A stretch of DNA of 64,000 nt from Streptomyces sp. NBC_00250 (GCF_036192275.1 NZ_CP108088.1:8914001-8978000); one strand, 5' to 3'. Positions 7,988 to 17,230 are shown, numbered from the stretch's first letter. Translations and numbers: made by a program. Notes: a model not told the origin generated them from the letters alone.

Positions 7988-8593
7988 TCAACCGCAGTGG
8001 TACGTGAAGGTCGCGGCCGACGAGTGGGGGCTCGGGGAAGTGATCACGAGGCGCGCCACGGCTTGGTGCGTACCGGACCCGTGGAAGGTCCACAGGAGGT
8101 GGAGCCTCGCTTCCTTCTGTCCGCGAGTCAGCTTCTCGGTCAGGGCCCCGGACCGGGTTCCGTCGCTGCGTTCCCAGCGGTACGTCAGGGTGCCCGGTCG
8201 CCCGTCCGTGCGCACCACGCCCACCACGTCCGCCGTGCTGTCGCAGTCGAGCCTGTGCCCGGCGGTGCTGACGGTGACGTCCCGCACCGCGACGGTGGGC
8301 CCGTACTGCCGCCAGGCGAGGAAGACCAGAACGGCGACGAGTACGACGGCGGCGAACGCGTAGCGCCACGGCCATCGGGAGCGGGCGGGCCGTGGCGCGG
8401 GGACTCCTGGGAGTGTGCCGTGCCAGATCTGGACCACTGTGGGACTGTTCTCGGCACGGCGGACGGCTGCCGCGGTCACGCCCGGCCCGAACCGCAGCAC
8501 TTCGCCTTCCACCCGGTCGGGCGTTGGCTCCGGCGTCGGACGCTCGAACCAGTGGCTGCCGAGTTCGGTGGCGCTGTAGTCGTCATCGTTCAT
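7988..8593 (-). CDS. Single-pass membrane protein coupled to the Ser/Thr kinase
   Basis: 201 residues: an acidic cytoplasmic N-terminus (MNDDDYSATELGSHWF), a membrane segment at about residues 78-95 (YAFAAVVLVAVLVFLAW), and an external domain of about 105 residues with two Cys that looks like an Ig-like or beta-sandwich fold. The kinase encoded just upstream has a similar external domain (both contain the sequence of a valine-rich strand followed by a polar loop and a late Cys). Its ATG overlaps the kinase stop (ATGA), so the two are translationally coupled and probably act at the same membrane site. It might be a substrate or co-receptor (inference). Confidence 0.75.
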   Translation of the reverse strand: MNDDDYSATELGSHWFERPTPEPTPDRVEGEVLRFGPGVTAAAVRRAENSPTVVQIWHGTLPGVPAPRPARSRWPWRYAFAAVVLVAVLVFLAWRQYGPTVAVRDVTVSTAGHRLDCDSTADVVGVVRTDGRPGTLTYRWERSDGTRSGALTEKLTRGQKEARLHLLWTFHGSGTHQAVARLVITSPSPHSSAATFTYHCG

Positions 8594-10302
8594 GAGATCG
8601 TGCACCGCCGGATGAAGATCTGCTGCAGGGAACCGCCGTTCGAGGCGGCGGGGTACGTGGTCGCGCGCAGCCCCCAGTAGCATCCGGCGCCCCGGACGTC
8701 GTGGGCGAGCGTGAGGGTGTAGCTGGTGGCTCCCTCGCGCCGATAGGTCTCGGAGCCGTCGGGCGTGCCCGGCGCTCCCTTCTCGTCGCCGGTGAACCAT
8801 TCGACGTAGATCGTGACTGGTCCCGTTCCGTCCGTCGTGACCTCGACGGTCCCCGACGCGGCGGTCGGCCCCGTCTGGCGCAGACTCGTGACGGAGACCG
8901 CGGTCACGGCGACGGGAGGGCGATCGGTAGTCGTGGTCGGGGGCGTGACGGTCGGGGTGGGCGGGGTTGCGGTGGAAGTGGCAGTGGACGTGGGCGAGGT
9001 GGGCGATGTCGAGCCGGAGGAGGTCGTCGGGGGAGGGGCCACGGTCGCCGTCGTCGTCTCGTCCGTGGGAGACCCGTCGGAGGTGGCGCTCGGCCCGGTG
9101 TTCCCGGACGGGGAGGGTGCCGCAGTCGTTGCTGTCGGAGGAAGTTCCGTGCCCAGGGACGACGGCGTGGGAGTTGGCGATGGCGATGGTGGTGACGTGC
9201 CGGGTTCGGGCGGGGGCGTGCCCGGCCCGGTGCTCGTCGTCGCGAATGCCTGGGCGGCCTCGTCGCCGTCCGCTGCCTCGACGCCGGCCCGCGCGGCGAG
9301 GGCGAGCAGGAGCGCCAGGAGCAGCGCGGCGGCACCCGCCGGCACCCCGCGAGGGAAACGCCACCGGGACCGCGGCGGCGGGGCCGGCAAGGTGGTGGTG
9401 GCGAGGGCGGTCGTCCCCTCGGACGCACCGCCGCCCGCGGAGGGGAACAGCAGGGGCAGGAGCGCGGCCAACGCTGCCAGTCGTCCCCGGCCCCGCTCCT
9501 CCCAGTCCGGTCCGTAGGCGGCCGTGGCGACCGATTCGAGCTCGGTCACGAACGCGGCCGCGTTCTCGGGCCGCTCGTGCGGGGACTTGGCCAGGCCCCG
9601 CCGGATGAGCGGACGCAGCGGCTCCGGCGCCTCACCGTCGGGAACGGGCGTGTCCAGGTGCTGCAGGGCGAGCTCAGCGAAGTTGTCACCGGAGAACGGC
9701 TTACGGCCCGTCAGACACTCGAAGAAGGTCGCGGTCGCCGCGTAGACGTCGGCCGCCGGTGAAGCGGGAGCGCCGTTCCACTGCTCGGGCGCCATGTAGG
9801 CGGGCGTTCCGGCGACACCCGGTGTGGCGCCCCGGCCGGCCGCGATTCCGAAGTCGACGAGCTTGGAGGACCCGTCGGCGGCGACCAAGACGTTCTCGGG
9901 CTTGTAGTCGCGGTGCACGACGCCCAACCGGTGAGCGGCGGCGAGGCCCAGGAGCGAGCCCTTGAGCACGACGAGGGCGGCCTCGGGACCCGTCGACCCC
10001 TCCCGCGCGATGAGGGCACGCAAAGCCACGCCGTCGACGAGCTCCATCACGATGGCCGCGCCTCGCGGCGCCTCGACGTATTCGTAGAACCCGACGACAT
10101 ACGGAGTGTCCAGGGCCCCGAGGAGCCGGGCCTCGGACCGGAACCCCCGCACGAACGCCTCGTCCGAACGGAACCGCTCACTCAGGTACTTCACGGCGAC
10201 CGGCAAGCCGGTCACCTCGTGCCTGGCAAGCACCACGCGCCCACTGCCACCCGCACCCAGCTCCCGGGCTTCGACATACCCCGGGACCACCCATGCGCCC
10301 AT
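8590..10302 (-). CDS. Receptor-like Ser/Thr protein kinase (PknB type) with external domain
   Basis: A 570-residue protein. Kinase domain at about residues 8-270: glycine loop LGAGGSGRV (15-23), Lys38 in VAVKYL, HRDYKPEN with Asp132, DFG at 150-152, APE at 171-173. A membrane segment lies at about 325-345 (AGAAALLLALLLALAARAG). Then come about 110 residues of Pro/Ser/Thr linker and a C-terminal external domain of about 100 residues with two Cys. The active-site motifs are complete. ATG 10302 has GAGGGGGA upstream. The external domain is not a PASTA repeat, so the signal is probably not muropeptide. It is coupled to the gene at 7988-8593. Confidence 0.92.
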   Translation of the reverse strand: MGAWVVPGYVEARELGAGGSGRVVLARHEVTGLPVAVKYLSERFRSDEAFVRGFRSEARLLGALDTPYVVGFYEYVEAPRGAAIVMELVDGVALRALIAREGSTGPEAALVVLKGSLLGLAAAHRLGVVHRDYKPENVLVAADGSSKLVDFGIAAGRGATPGVAGTPAYMAPEQWNGAPASPAADVYAATATFFECLTGRKPFSGDNFAELALQHLDTPVPDGEAPEPLRPLIRRGLAKSPHERPENAAAFVTELESVATAAYGPDWEERGRGRLAALAALLPLLFPSAGGGASEGTTALATTTLPAPPPRSRWRFPRGVPAGAAALLLALLLALAARAGVEAADGDEAAQAFATTSTGPGTPPPEPGTSPPSPSPTPTPSSLGTELPPTATTAAPSPSGNTGPSATSDGSPTDETTTATVAPPPTTSSGSTSPTSPTSTATSTATPPTPTVTPPTTTTDRPPVAVTAVSVTSLRQTGPTAASGTVEVTTDGTGPVTIYVEWFTGDEKGAPGTPDGSETYRREGATSYTLTLAHDVRGAGCYWGLRATTYPAASNGGSLQQIFIRRCTIS

Positions 10303-10611
10303 GCCCGTCCCCCTCGACGCCGCGGCCGACCATTCCCCTCACATGGACAGATTCTGGCCACGGCCGGTTCCCCGCGAAAGAGGGCAAGCAGACGTACTGC
10401 GGACCGTGACAGTTCCGGAACGCGCCCCGAGCAAAGGGGAGTCGGCCGACCACGTACCGGGCAGGTCGCCCACCGGCGGAACCAGCGGGAAGGGAGTGGG
10501 AGAGGAGGCGGGGACGGGGAGTGGGGACGGGGACGGAGATGGGGAGTGGGGACGGGGAGTGGGGGACGGGAGCGGGCAGCCTTTGCAGGCCCAGGCTGCT
10601 CGTCGCCGTCG
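10303..10611. repeat. Intergenic G-rich low-complexity tract (densest at 10497-10570)
   Basis: Between the kinase and the serine hydrolase lies a purine-rich run on the plus strand made of imperfect GGGGACGGGGA and GGGGAGTGGGGA units. No gene fits here. The tract could form G-quadruplexes, or on the minus strand a C-rich transcript end, but no orthodox hairpin is seen. Confidence 0.6.
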
Positions 10612-11727
10612 TCAGTGCAGTCCGCTGTAGGCGGCCATCACGATCTCCATGCCGCGGTTGTCGTCCCGCTGATCCCGATCGACCATCTGGTTCACGACAT
10701 AGGCCACCGTCATGCGTGAGCCGGGATCGCTCACAACCAGCGAACCGCCCCAGCCGCCCCAGCCGAAGGTGCCGCCGAACCTACCGAAGCCCACCGCCCA
10801 GGACATGGGGGTCCGCAGGACGCGATCGTCGCCGCAGAACACCTCCTGCCACGCGGGCTCGCAACCCTGGGGGGACAGCAGTCGCACACCGCCGACCGAG
10901 CCCCGGTTCGCCAGTACCGACTGGACACGGGCGACAGACCGGGCGTTCCCGAAGCCGTTCACGGCAGGGATCTGCGCACGACGCCAGGCCACGGAGTTGG
11001 TGTCCTTGACCTGGATCACGGCACCGGTGTGCTCCCGGCGTGCACCGTCCGGTCCGAGCGGCGCGCCGGCGGCGTACTCGTCAGTCAGTGACAGCGGCGG
11101 GATCAGCGGTGCGACGCGGTGGTCATGCTCGGCGGAGAGCCCGATGTGGAAGTCCGCGCCCAGCGGCCCGGCCACCTCCTCGGCGAAGAACTCACCGAGG
11201 CTGCGACCGGTGATGCGGCGGACGATCTCACCGACGAGGAACCCGAAGGTGAGCGCGTGATAGCCGGCGGCCGTTCCGGGCTCCCATTCGGGCGCCTGCG
11301 CGGCCAGCTTCGTCGTCACGCGCTCCCAGTCGTAGAACTCCTCGACCGCCGTCAGGCCGGACAGGTCAGGCAGCCCTGCGGTGTGCGACAGAACGTGCCG
11401 TACCAACACTTTCTCCTTGCCTGCCGCGGCGAACTCGGGCCAATAGGCGGCGACCGGCGCGGACAGATCGAGTCGGCCCCGGTCGGCCAGGATCAGCGCA
11501 CACAGGGCGGTCATGTTCTTGGTCGTCGAGTTCACGCCGGTGAGGGTGTCGCGCTCCCAGCTGACGGAACGGTTCGCATCGGCGTACCCGCCCCAGATGT
11601 CGACCACCGGCTCGCCGTCGACGTAGACGGCCGCCGAGGCGCCGACATCGTCCTTGCCGAGTGACGCCGCAAGTGCCTCACGCACTGCGTCAAACCGCGG
11701 CTCACAAAACCCCTTGATATCGGTCAT
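10612..11727 (-). CDS. Class C beta-lactamase-related serine hydrolase / esterase
   Basis: A 371-residue protein of the penicillin-binding-fold serine hydrolases. The nucleophile motif SxxK is STTK (about residues 67-70, in GVNSTTKNMTAL), the general-base Tyr lies in GYHALTFG, and the third motif is the Gly-rich WGGWGGS near residue 330. No signal peptide is visible, which suits an EstB-like cytoplasmic esterase rather than an exported beta-lactamase. ATG 11727 is preceded by CCTGAGG; an upstream start at 11805 adds a tail unlike the family. Substrate unknown. Confidence 0.87.
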   Translation of the reverse strand: MTDIKGFCEPRFDAVREALAASLGKDDVGASAAVYVDGEPVVDIWGGYADANRSVSWERDTLTGVNSTTKNMTALCALILADRGRLDLSAPVAAYWPEFAAAGKEKVLVRHVLSHTAGLPDLSGLTAVEEFYDWERVTTKLAAQAPEWEPGTAAGYHALTFGFLVGEIVRRITGRSLGEFFAEEVAGPLGADFHIGLSAEHDHRVAPLIPPLSLTDEYAAGAPLGPDGARREHTGAVIQVKDTNSVAWRRAQIPAVNGFGNARSVARVQSVLANRGSVGGVRLLSPQGCEPAWQEVFCGDDRVLRTPMSWAVGFGRFGGTFGWGGWGGSLVVSDPGSRMTVAYVVNQMVDRDQRDDNRGMEIVMAAYSGLH

Positions 11728-11951
11728 GGCTATTAGCCTCAGGTAACGCCGGGGTGTCCTGCCCAACAATTCCCGCACTGCTTTTGTCGGGCGGGGCGCG
11801 ATCATGTCTTCTCTGTCCCAGCAAGGCGGCCTGACGCCCGCGTGGTCGGCCCGTCGTCGGACCGCTACCCCGTCGCTCGACCGCTACTGGTTCCCCTGAT
11901 TCCCCCGGCCGGCCGACGGCCCTGCCAGCTGTCCCGAAGACCAGCCGTAGT

Positions 11952-11980
11952 GGTAGCTGTTCCCACGGGGAACAGCTACC
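11952..11980. promoter_or_regulatory. Perfect inverted repeat (13-bp arms) in a divergent intergenic region
   Basis: Arms GGTAGCTGTTCCC and GGGAACAGCTACC flank ACG. The repeat lies between the divergent serine hydrolase (start 11727) and AraC-type gene (start 12089) and has no T-run. It could be an operator or a hairpin in a long leader; position favours a regulatory site (inference). Confidence 0.55.
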
Positions 11981-12088
11981 GGGATCACTCGTCGAGCATG
12001 TGCGCGACGACAGCCCGGCCGGTGTCCCGGAGCGCAGCGCGGATGGGTGTTCCTGCAATGGAGGCCCACGAAGGAAGGAAAGTTACGC

Positions 12089-12979
12089 GTGCTGGAACGG
12101 CTGAATCAGGCGCTGGACCACCTGGAGGCCTGCCTCGACCGGGAGATCGACATGGCCGAGGTGGCCCGGATCGCAGCGGTGTCGGAGTACCACTTCCGGC
12201 GGCTGTTCTCCGCGCTCGCCGGAATGCCGCTCCCGGTCTACGTGCGGCGGCGGCGGATGACGCTCGCCGGGGCCGAGGTGCTGGCCGGGGAGCTGACGCT
12301 GCTCGATGTCGCGGTGCGATACGGGTACGGCTCGGGCGAGGCGTTCGCCCGAGCATTCCGGTCGGTGCACGGCATCGGGCCGGGCGAGGCCCGGCGCACG
12401 GGTGCGGTGCTCACGGCGCAGCCGCGCATGTCCTTCCGTGTCGTCGTCGAAGGGAGTACGGCCATGCGGTACCGGATCGTGGAGAAGGAGCCGTTTCGGG
12501 TCGTCGGCAGGAAGGCCCGGGTCCCCCTCGTGCACGAGGGGGCCAACGCGGCCGCCGAGGCGCACCTGGAGAGCCTGGACAAGCAGGCGATCGTACGGAT
12601 GAAGGAGCTGGCCGACCGGGAGCCGGAGGGGGTCCTGTCGGCGGTGGTGCACCTGACCGACAGCCGGGAGGAGGGCGCCGAGGTGGACTATTGGATCGGC
12701 GTGGCGACCGGTCTGGAGACGGCTGCCGAGGAGCTCGACAGTCTGGACGCCCTCGACGTGCCGGCCGGGACCTGGGCGGTCTTCGACAACCACGGGCCCT
12801 ATCCGGGAGCCCTCCAGGAGCTGTGGCGGGACGTGTTCACGCATTGGTTCCCTTCGAACCCGTACGTGAGCAGGCCAGGTCCGGAGCTCCTGCGGACGGA
12901 GCCGGTGGAGATCGGCACGGAGACCGACTCCCAGCTGTGGATTCCGGTCGAACGGGGCAGCGGGAGCGCCGGGTCCTGA
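12089..12979 (+). CDS. AraC-family regulator with GyrI-like effector domain
   Basis: 296 residues. The N-terminal 105 residues are an AraC/XylS DNA-binding domain: first helix-turn-helix IDMAEVARIAAVSEYHFRRL, second LTLLDVAVRYGYGSGEAFAR. From about residue 115 the protein is a GyrI-like (SbmC/Rob-type) small-molecule binding domain, with YRIVEKEPFRVVGRKARVPL and a late PAGTWAVFDNHGPYP. This layout is that of multidrug-sensing regulators such as Rob and BmrR-like sensors. GTG 12089 has AAGGAAGGAAAG upstream; the longer start at 12047 lacks this. A target may be the divergent hydrolase or its own promoter. Confidence 0.88.
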   Translation: MLERLNQALDHLEACLDREIDMAEVARIAAVSEYHFRRLFSALAGMPLPVYVRRRRMTLAGAEVLAGELTLLDVAVRYGYGSGEAFARAFRSVHGIGPGEARRTGAVLTAQPRMSFRVVVEGSTAMRYRIVEKEPFRVVGRKARVPLVHEGANAAAEAHLESLDKQAIVRMKELADREPEGVLSAVVHLTDSREEGAEVDYWIGVATGLETAAEELDSLDALDVPAGTWAVFDNHGPYPGALQELWRDVFTHWFPSNPYVSRPGPELLRTEPVEIGTETDSQLWIPVERGSGSAGS

Positions 12980-13105
12980 ACACCGTCTGAAGACCTGGAA
13001 GACCTCCAGCGATGGGGACTTCGTCGATGACCCCCCGGTTGCGGGGGATCACCTGGGCGGCGTCCTGCTCAAGGGGGCCCTTACCGGGCGCAGGGCCATC
13101 TCGGG

Positions 13106-13870
13106 TCACTCGACGGCGTCGAGGCCTCCCGGTCGGGGCTGACGGGGGCGGCTGGGCACGCGTTCCGGGCGGCGTGCCGCGTACAGCCGGTACGACAGGG
13201 GCTGGGCGGCCTGCGGGTGGTCCATCGCCGTGACCGACTCCACGGTGAGGCCGTTCTCGACCAGGAGGTCCTGCCACAGGGGCGGGGCGAGGACCCACAT
13301 GTGCATCCGGTGCTCGGTGTTCGTGCCGGGCAGCCGCAGCACCTCGGGGCGCGCGGTGACGGAGCCGGACGGTCCGGCGCCGTGGGAGTTGGTGTGCAGC
13401 GCGCTGAACACGAACCGCCCGCCGGGCTTGAGTCCGTTGGACAGTGCGGGCAGAAGGCGGTGCGGGTCCAGGAACGGCACGCCGCTGATGGAGTAGATCA
13501 GGTCGTAGGGGGAGGCTTCCCGCAGGTGGTCAACGGCGTCGGCGCAAGCCAGGTGCAGCCCGGGGGTGGCGGGGTAGCGGGCGAGGGCGCGCCGGTGCTG
13601 GGTGGGGGAGGCGTCGACGGCGGTGACGTGCGCGCCGAGGGCGGCCAGGTGGGCGGCGTGCCGGCCGACCCCGGCTCCCAGGTCCAGGACGCGCAGACCG
13701 GCCACATCGCCGAGTACTTCGACGCCGGTGCCGGCCTGCGGGATGTCCCAGGCCCACCTGTCCAGTTCCGGAAGGTAGAAGGTCCGGCCCAGTTGGTGGT
13801 GGCCGTAGAGCTCCCAGATCTCGGCGGAGTGCTTCTCGATGTCCAGCACCAGGTTCTTCCTTCCGGTCAC
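13106..13870 (-). CDS. SAM-dependent methyltransferase (class I), last gene of a six-gene operon
   Basis: A 254-residue class I methyltransferase. Motif I is VLDLGAGVGRHA (about residues 60-71), the acidic SAM-binding residue is in VTAVDAS, and post-motif sequences DLIYSISGVPFLD and LKPGGRFVFSAL follow. The N-terminus (EIWELYGHHQLGRTFYLPEL) is not one of the families I can name. It follows the other methyltransferase by 39 bases. The substrate is unknown; the company of an APH-like kinase and two transporters suggests a natural product or drug as the common partner (inference). Confidence 0.8.
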   Translation of the reverse strand: MTGRKNLVLDIEKHSAEIWELYGHHQLGRTFYLPELDRWAWDIPQAGTGVEVLGDVAGLRVLDLGAGVGRHAAHLAALGAHVTAVDASPTQHRRALARYPATPGLHLACADAVDHLREASPYDLIYSISGVPFLDPHRLLPALSNGLKPGGRFVFSALHTNSHGAGPSGSVTARPEVLRLPGTNTEHRMHMWVLAPPLWQDLLVENGLTVESVTAMDHPQAAQPLSYRLYAARRPERVPSRPRQPRPGGLDAVE

Positions 13871-13909
13871 GAGGGGGAGAGAGGGGGGAGAGGGCGAGGG
13901 GGCAGTCGG

Positions 13910-14509
13910 TCAGGGACGCAGGGCATAGCAGCGCAGGACGTCGAGGTCGGCGGTGCGGACCACGGACCAACCGGTCGTGAGCAGTTCGGCGTCCGCAGGA
14001 GAGATCCCGAGCCCCAGAAGAGCCGGGTCGGTGGTCCTGCGGCGGCCGGCGATCTCGGTGACGACCCAGAAGGTTCCGCCGGGTGCGAGGAGGCGGCGGA
14101 CGCGGTCGAGGAACGCGGGCTTGTCGTCGATCCACCGGTAGACCAGGCGGCAGGTGATGAGGGCGTAGGCCGGGTCCGGCAGGGTGGAGAGGTCGTCGGT
14201 GGTGATGTCCAGGCACTGCCAAGCCGGCCCGGGGCATGTGTCGTGGGCGGCGTCCACGGCGTTGGCGGCGAGCGCGACGGCGGTGGGGGAGCAGTCGACA
14301 CCGGTGGCGCGGTAGCCGAGCTCGTCCTGGAGGTATCGGGCCAAGGCGCCGTCGCCGCTGCCGATGTCGAGGGCGGCGCGGGCGCGGCCGCGGCCGAGGT
14401 GCTCGGCCATCAGCTGCTTCTCGGCGGCGTCGGGCCGCCGGTAGCGGCGGCCGTCGGCCCAGCGCGGCTCCCAGTAGGCGGGGCACGCGGTGGACACGGT
14501 AGTGGTCAT
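13910..14509 (-). CDS. SAM-dependent methyltransferase (class I), fifth gene of the operon
   Basis: 199 residues with motif I ALDIGSGDGALARYL, the acidic residue in ATGVDCSP, motif IV-like ALITCRLVYRWID and LLAPGGTFWVVTE. It starts at ATG 14509, overlapping the MFS stop by 4 bases (ATGA), so it is translated with the transporter. It shares little beyond the fold with the next methyltransferase, so the two probably act on different positions or substrates. Confidence 0.8.
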   Translation of the reverse strand: MTTTVSTACPAYWEPRWADGRRYRRPDAAEKQLMAEHLGRGRARAALDIGSGDGALARYLQDELGYRATGVDCSPTAVALAANAVDAAHDTCPGPAWQCLDITTDDLSTLPDPAYALITCRLVYRWIDDKPAFLDRVRRLLAPGGTFWVVTEIAGRRRTTDPALLGLGISPADAELLTTGWSVVRTADLDVLRCYALRP

Positions 14510-15789
14510 GATGCTCCTTCTCGGGCGTGCGGCAGGACCGCGGGGGCGGGCATGGTCCGCAGAGCGCGTACGGGGGACGTCAGCAGCAGGAGTACGGGCA
14601 CGATCTGGAGGAGCGCGCCGAGGGCGAGGACGGTCGGCACGTCCAGTACGAGCGCGAGAGCCCCGGCGGTCGCGGCGGCCAAGGGGCGCCCTCCGGCGGT
14701 CACGGTGGTGCTTGCCGCCTGCATCCGGCCTTGGAAGCGCGGATCGCACAGGGTCTGCCGCAGGGACCGCTGGCTGGTGCCGGCCGCTGTGGCCCAGAAC
14801 AGCTGCCCGGCCAGCGCCGCGGCCAGCGCGATCTGCCATCCCGGTCCGGGACCGGCGAACAGCAGGGGGAGCTGGGCGATCGGGCTGGTCGCGAACCCGG
14901 CGATGATGGTGGGCCCGATGCCGATCCTGGCCGCGATCCTCGGCGCGAGCAGCGCACCGGCCAGGCTCCCGACGCCTCCGACGCCCACGATCATTCCGAG
15001 AGAGGTCGGAGAGATGCCGATCGTCGTCAGGAGGTAGAAGGCCCAGTACGTGTTCATGATCGCCAGGCCGAAGGACAGTACGGACAGGGCCGCGATCACT
15101 GTGCGGATCGTGGGCTGCCCGAGCACGTACCGCACCCCTTCGACGATGCCCTGTCCGAGGCCGCGCTGCTCTGCGTCGGACGGTACGAGGGGCTGGGCAG
15201 GTCGCATACGCGATACGAGCACGGCGGAGACCACGAACGACGCGACGTCGGCGAGAATCGCCACCGCAGGTCCGACGGCACCGACGAGAGCGGCCCCCGC
15301 GTTGCTGCCCGCGCTGTCGGCAACGGACGACGCCGCGCCCAGCCGGGAGTTGGCGTTCTGGAGTCGTTCCGGTGCGACGACGGAGGGCAGCAGGCTGATC
15401 GCCGCGGCGTCGTGCACCACCTTGGCCGAGCCGAGCAGGAAGAGGACCACATACAGCTGGCCGATGGTCAGCAGATCCGCCACGGCTGCGACCGGGACGG
15501 TGAGCAGGGCGCCGGCCGCCGCAAGGTCCGAGCCGAGCAGCTGACGCCGCTTGTCGTACCGGTCCGACAGGACTCCGGCCCACAGTGCGAAGGAACTCGG
15601 CAGTTGGCCGACGAAGGCGATCAGAGCGACCTCGGTGGTCGTCGCGTGAAGTTCGAGGACGGCCACCGCGGCCAGGGCGATCGTGCTCACAGCCGAACCG
15701 GCGAGGCTCGTGCTCTCGCTCGCCAGGAGATACAGGAAGGGCCGGCTCGCCCACGCGGGCGTCCGCGGCGCGCGAAGGGAGACGCTCAC
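14506..15789 (-). CDS. MFS transporter, probable efflux pump
   Basis: A 427-residue membrane protein with about 12 hydrophobic segments. The MFS signature between segments 2 and 3 reads SDRYDKRRQLLGSDL. It is related to the enterobactin/macrolide-type exporters (MefA-like), judged by the conserved FVGQLPSSFALWAGVLSDR region. GTG 15789 overlaps the Nudix stop (GTGA), and its own stop overlaps the next methyltransferase start. Export of the compound handled by the operon is the likely job. Confidence 0.82.
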   Translation of the reverse strand: MSVSLRAPRTPAWASRPFLYLLASESTSLAGSAVSTIALAAVAVLELHATTTEVALIAFVGQLPSSFALWAGVLSDRYDKRRQLLGSDLAAAGALLTVPVAAVADLLTIGQLYVVLFLLGSAKVVHDAAAISLLPSVVAPERLQNANSRLGAASSVADSAGSNAGAALVGAVGPAVAILADVASFVVSAVLVSRMRPAQPLVPSDAEQRGLGQGIVEGVRYVLGQPTIRTVIAALSVLSFGLAIMNTYWAFYLLTTIGISPTSLGMIVGVGGVGSLAGALLAPRIAARIGIGPTIIAGFATSPIAQLPLLFAGPGPGWQIALAAALAGQLFWATAAGTSQRSLRQTLCDPRFQGRMQAASTTVTAGGRPLAAATAGALALVLDVPTVLALGALLQIVPVLLLLTSPVRALRTMPAPAVLPHAREGAS

Positions 15790-16211
15790 CCGGTCCCACC
15801 CCCGGACCGCTCGGGTGGGATCACGTCGGCGTACCGGCTGCCGACAGCGAACAGACGCAGGACCTCGCGCTTGAGGGGACGGCAGTCGGCGCGTGGTCCT
15901 GCGGGATCCGCGTCCACGGGATGGAGAGGGATGAGCCGGCAGAACCCGAGCCGTGCCGAAGCGATACCGAATCCGGCCTCCTCGGCGAGCTCGCGCGCCG
16001 CGCCTCCGTCGAAGGATTCCCCAGCTTCGAGCCGACCACCGCCGCCGACGACGGTCTGCGGGCCATCGGAAGGCCACGAGCGCGGCTGACGCCGGCCCGT
16101 GAGCACCCACCCGTCGCCGGGGCGGGCGGCCCGTACCCCCGTACTCCCCCGCGTACCGCCGCGCTGGGGCAGCACCATGACGTGGGCGGTGCTCCGGTGG
16201 ATGCCGCTCAC
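15786..16211 (-). CDS. Nudix hydrolase, third gene of the operon
   Basis: 141 residues with a full Nudix box: G, RLEAG, E, SFDGGAA, RELAEEAGF at about residues 56-78. The start is GTG 16211, which overlaps the APH-like stop by 4 bases (GTGA) and gives a domain of normal length. Longer upstream frames only continue through the APH-like gene. The substrate is unknown. Confidence 0.82.
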   Translation of the reverse strand: MSGIHRSTAHVMVLPQRGGTRGSTGVRAARPGDGWVLTGRRQPRSWPSDGPQTVVGGGGRLEAGESFDGGAARELAEEAGFGIASARLGFCRLIPLHPVDADPAGPRADCRPLKREVLRLFAVGSRYADVIPPERSGGGTG

Positions 16212-17101
16212 AGCAGGTTCTCCCTCCTGAGCCGGTCCAGGGTCCGCCGCCCCCGGGTGGTGACCTCGGGATGGTCGTTGTCCGGGCCCCAGGCAAGGCA
16301 GTTGACCGCGTCCAGAGCGGTCAGACAGCGCAGTGCCCGTCGCTCGGCCGTGGTGAGCGCTCGCCCGTACGCCTGGAAGAACACCTGCTCGCGATCGGGA
16401 TGGTCGATCCACTCGGTGACAGCGAGGATGACGAGGTCCTGCACCACGGCAGCCGGACGGGTTCGCTCGAAGTCGATCAGCGCAAGCCCAGTGGTGGACC
16501 ACAGCCAGTTCCGCGGCTGGTTGTCGCCGTGGATGTACCCGACGGGCACCGGGCCGACGCGGCGAAGCTCGGCGGCGTGATCACGGATGAGTTGCTGCTC
16601 GCCCGCCGTGAGCCGGGCACCGGCACGCGACAGGTACTTCTCCGCCCCGTCGGCAGCGGCTACCAGGGACGCTTCGGCCTCCGCCTGGTCGGCACGGTCG
16701 AGTTCGCCGGCCTCGTGGAGGCGGGCGCACAGCGCACCGGCCTGCCGGTGCACCGCCCGCCCCTCGCCGCTGGAGAGACCGAGCCCCGGCACCGGGGAGC
16801 CCGGCACGACCGAGAGCAGCAGCGTCAGGTCCTCCGCACGGCTGTCGAGGAGGTGGGGCGCCCGGCCGTGGCCGAGCGCGGGGACGACGTGGCGGTACGC
16901 CCGGGTCTCGCGGGTGAAGAACTTCTCGCTGGGCGAGACCTTCACGTACCAGCCGGCCCCTCTCTCGCTCCGCAGCTCCCACACCCGGGAGCGAGGCCAG
17001 TCGTGCGAGGCATCGCGTACGGCCACGACCGGCCCGATCCGCCGTTCGGCCCAACGCCGCGCGGCCGCGGGCAGGGGCTTCGCCTGCCTCATGCCGCGCA
17101 C
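16208..17101 (-). CDS. APH-like phosphotransferase, second gene of the operon
   Basis: A 297-residue protein of the aminoglycoside phosphotransferase / choline kinase fold. The catalytic loop is YIHGDNQPRNWLW (about residues 188-200, Asp of HGD as base, Asn for Mg2+), and the metal-binding motif is LIDFERT a few residues later. The Lys of the nucleotide site is probably in GWYVKVSPSEKF. The start at 17101 is GTG; an in-frame ATG follows 9 bases later. It lies 129 bases after the ABC transporter gene and overlaps the Nudix gene. It may modify a drug, a sugar or a biosynthetic intermediate. Confidence 0.82.
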   Translation of the reverse strand: MRGMRQAKPLPAAARRWAERRIGPVVAVRDASHDWPRSRVWELRSERGAGWYVKVSPSEKFFTRETRAYRHVVPALGHGRAPHLLDSRAEDLTLLLSVVPGSPVPGLGLSSGEGRAVHRQAGALCARLHEAGELDRADQAEAEASLVAAADGAEKYLSRAGARLTAGEQQLIRDHAAELRRVGPVPVGYIHGDNQPRNWLWSTTGLALIDFERTRPAAVVQDLVILAVTEWIDHPDREQVFFQAYGRALTTAERRALRCLTALDAVNCLAWGPDNDHPEVTTRGRRTLDRLRRENLL

Positions 17102-17230
17102 CTCACGCCCGTCCGCGAAACGGGCAGGGAGCAGGGGACACGCATCGCGGCGGTGGCGAGGGATAGGGCACTGCTCCTCCTTGGTGGTGCCCGTCCTACC
17201 GCGGGGCAGGACAGGCGGTGACGTGGTCGA

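Noticed and set aside
10497..10570. G-rich tract after the kinase gene as a CRISPR-like or tandem array
   Set aside because: Units are irregular and lack spacers; it is simple low-complexity sequence.
15786..16502. Longer form of the operon Nudix gene starting at 16502
   Set aside because: The extra N-terminus lies inside the APH-like gene, is not Nudix sequence, and the GTGA overlap at 16211 marks the natural start.
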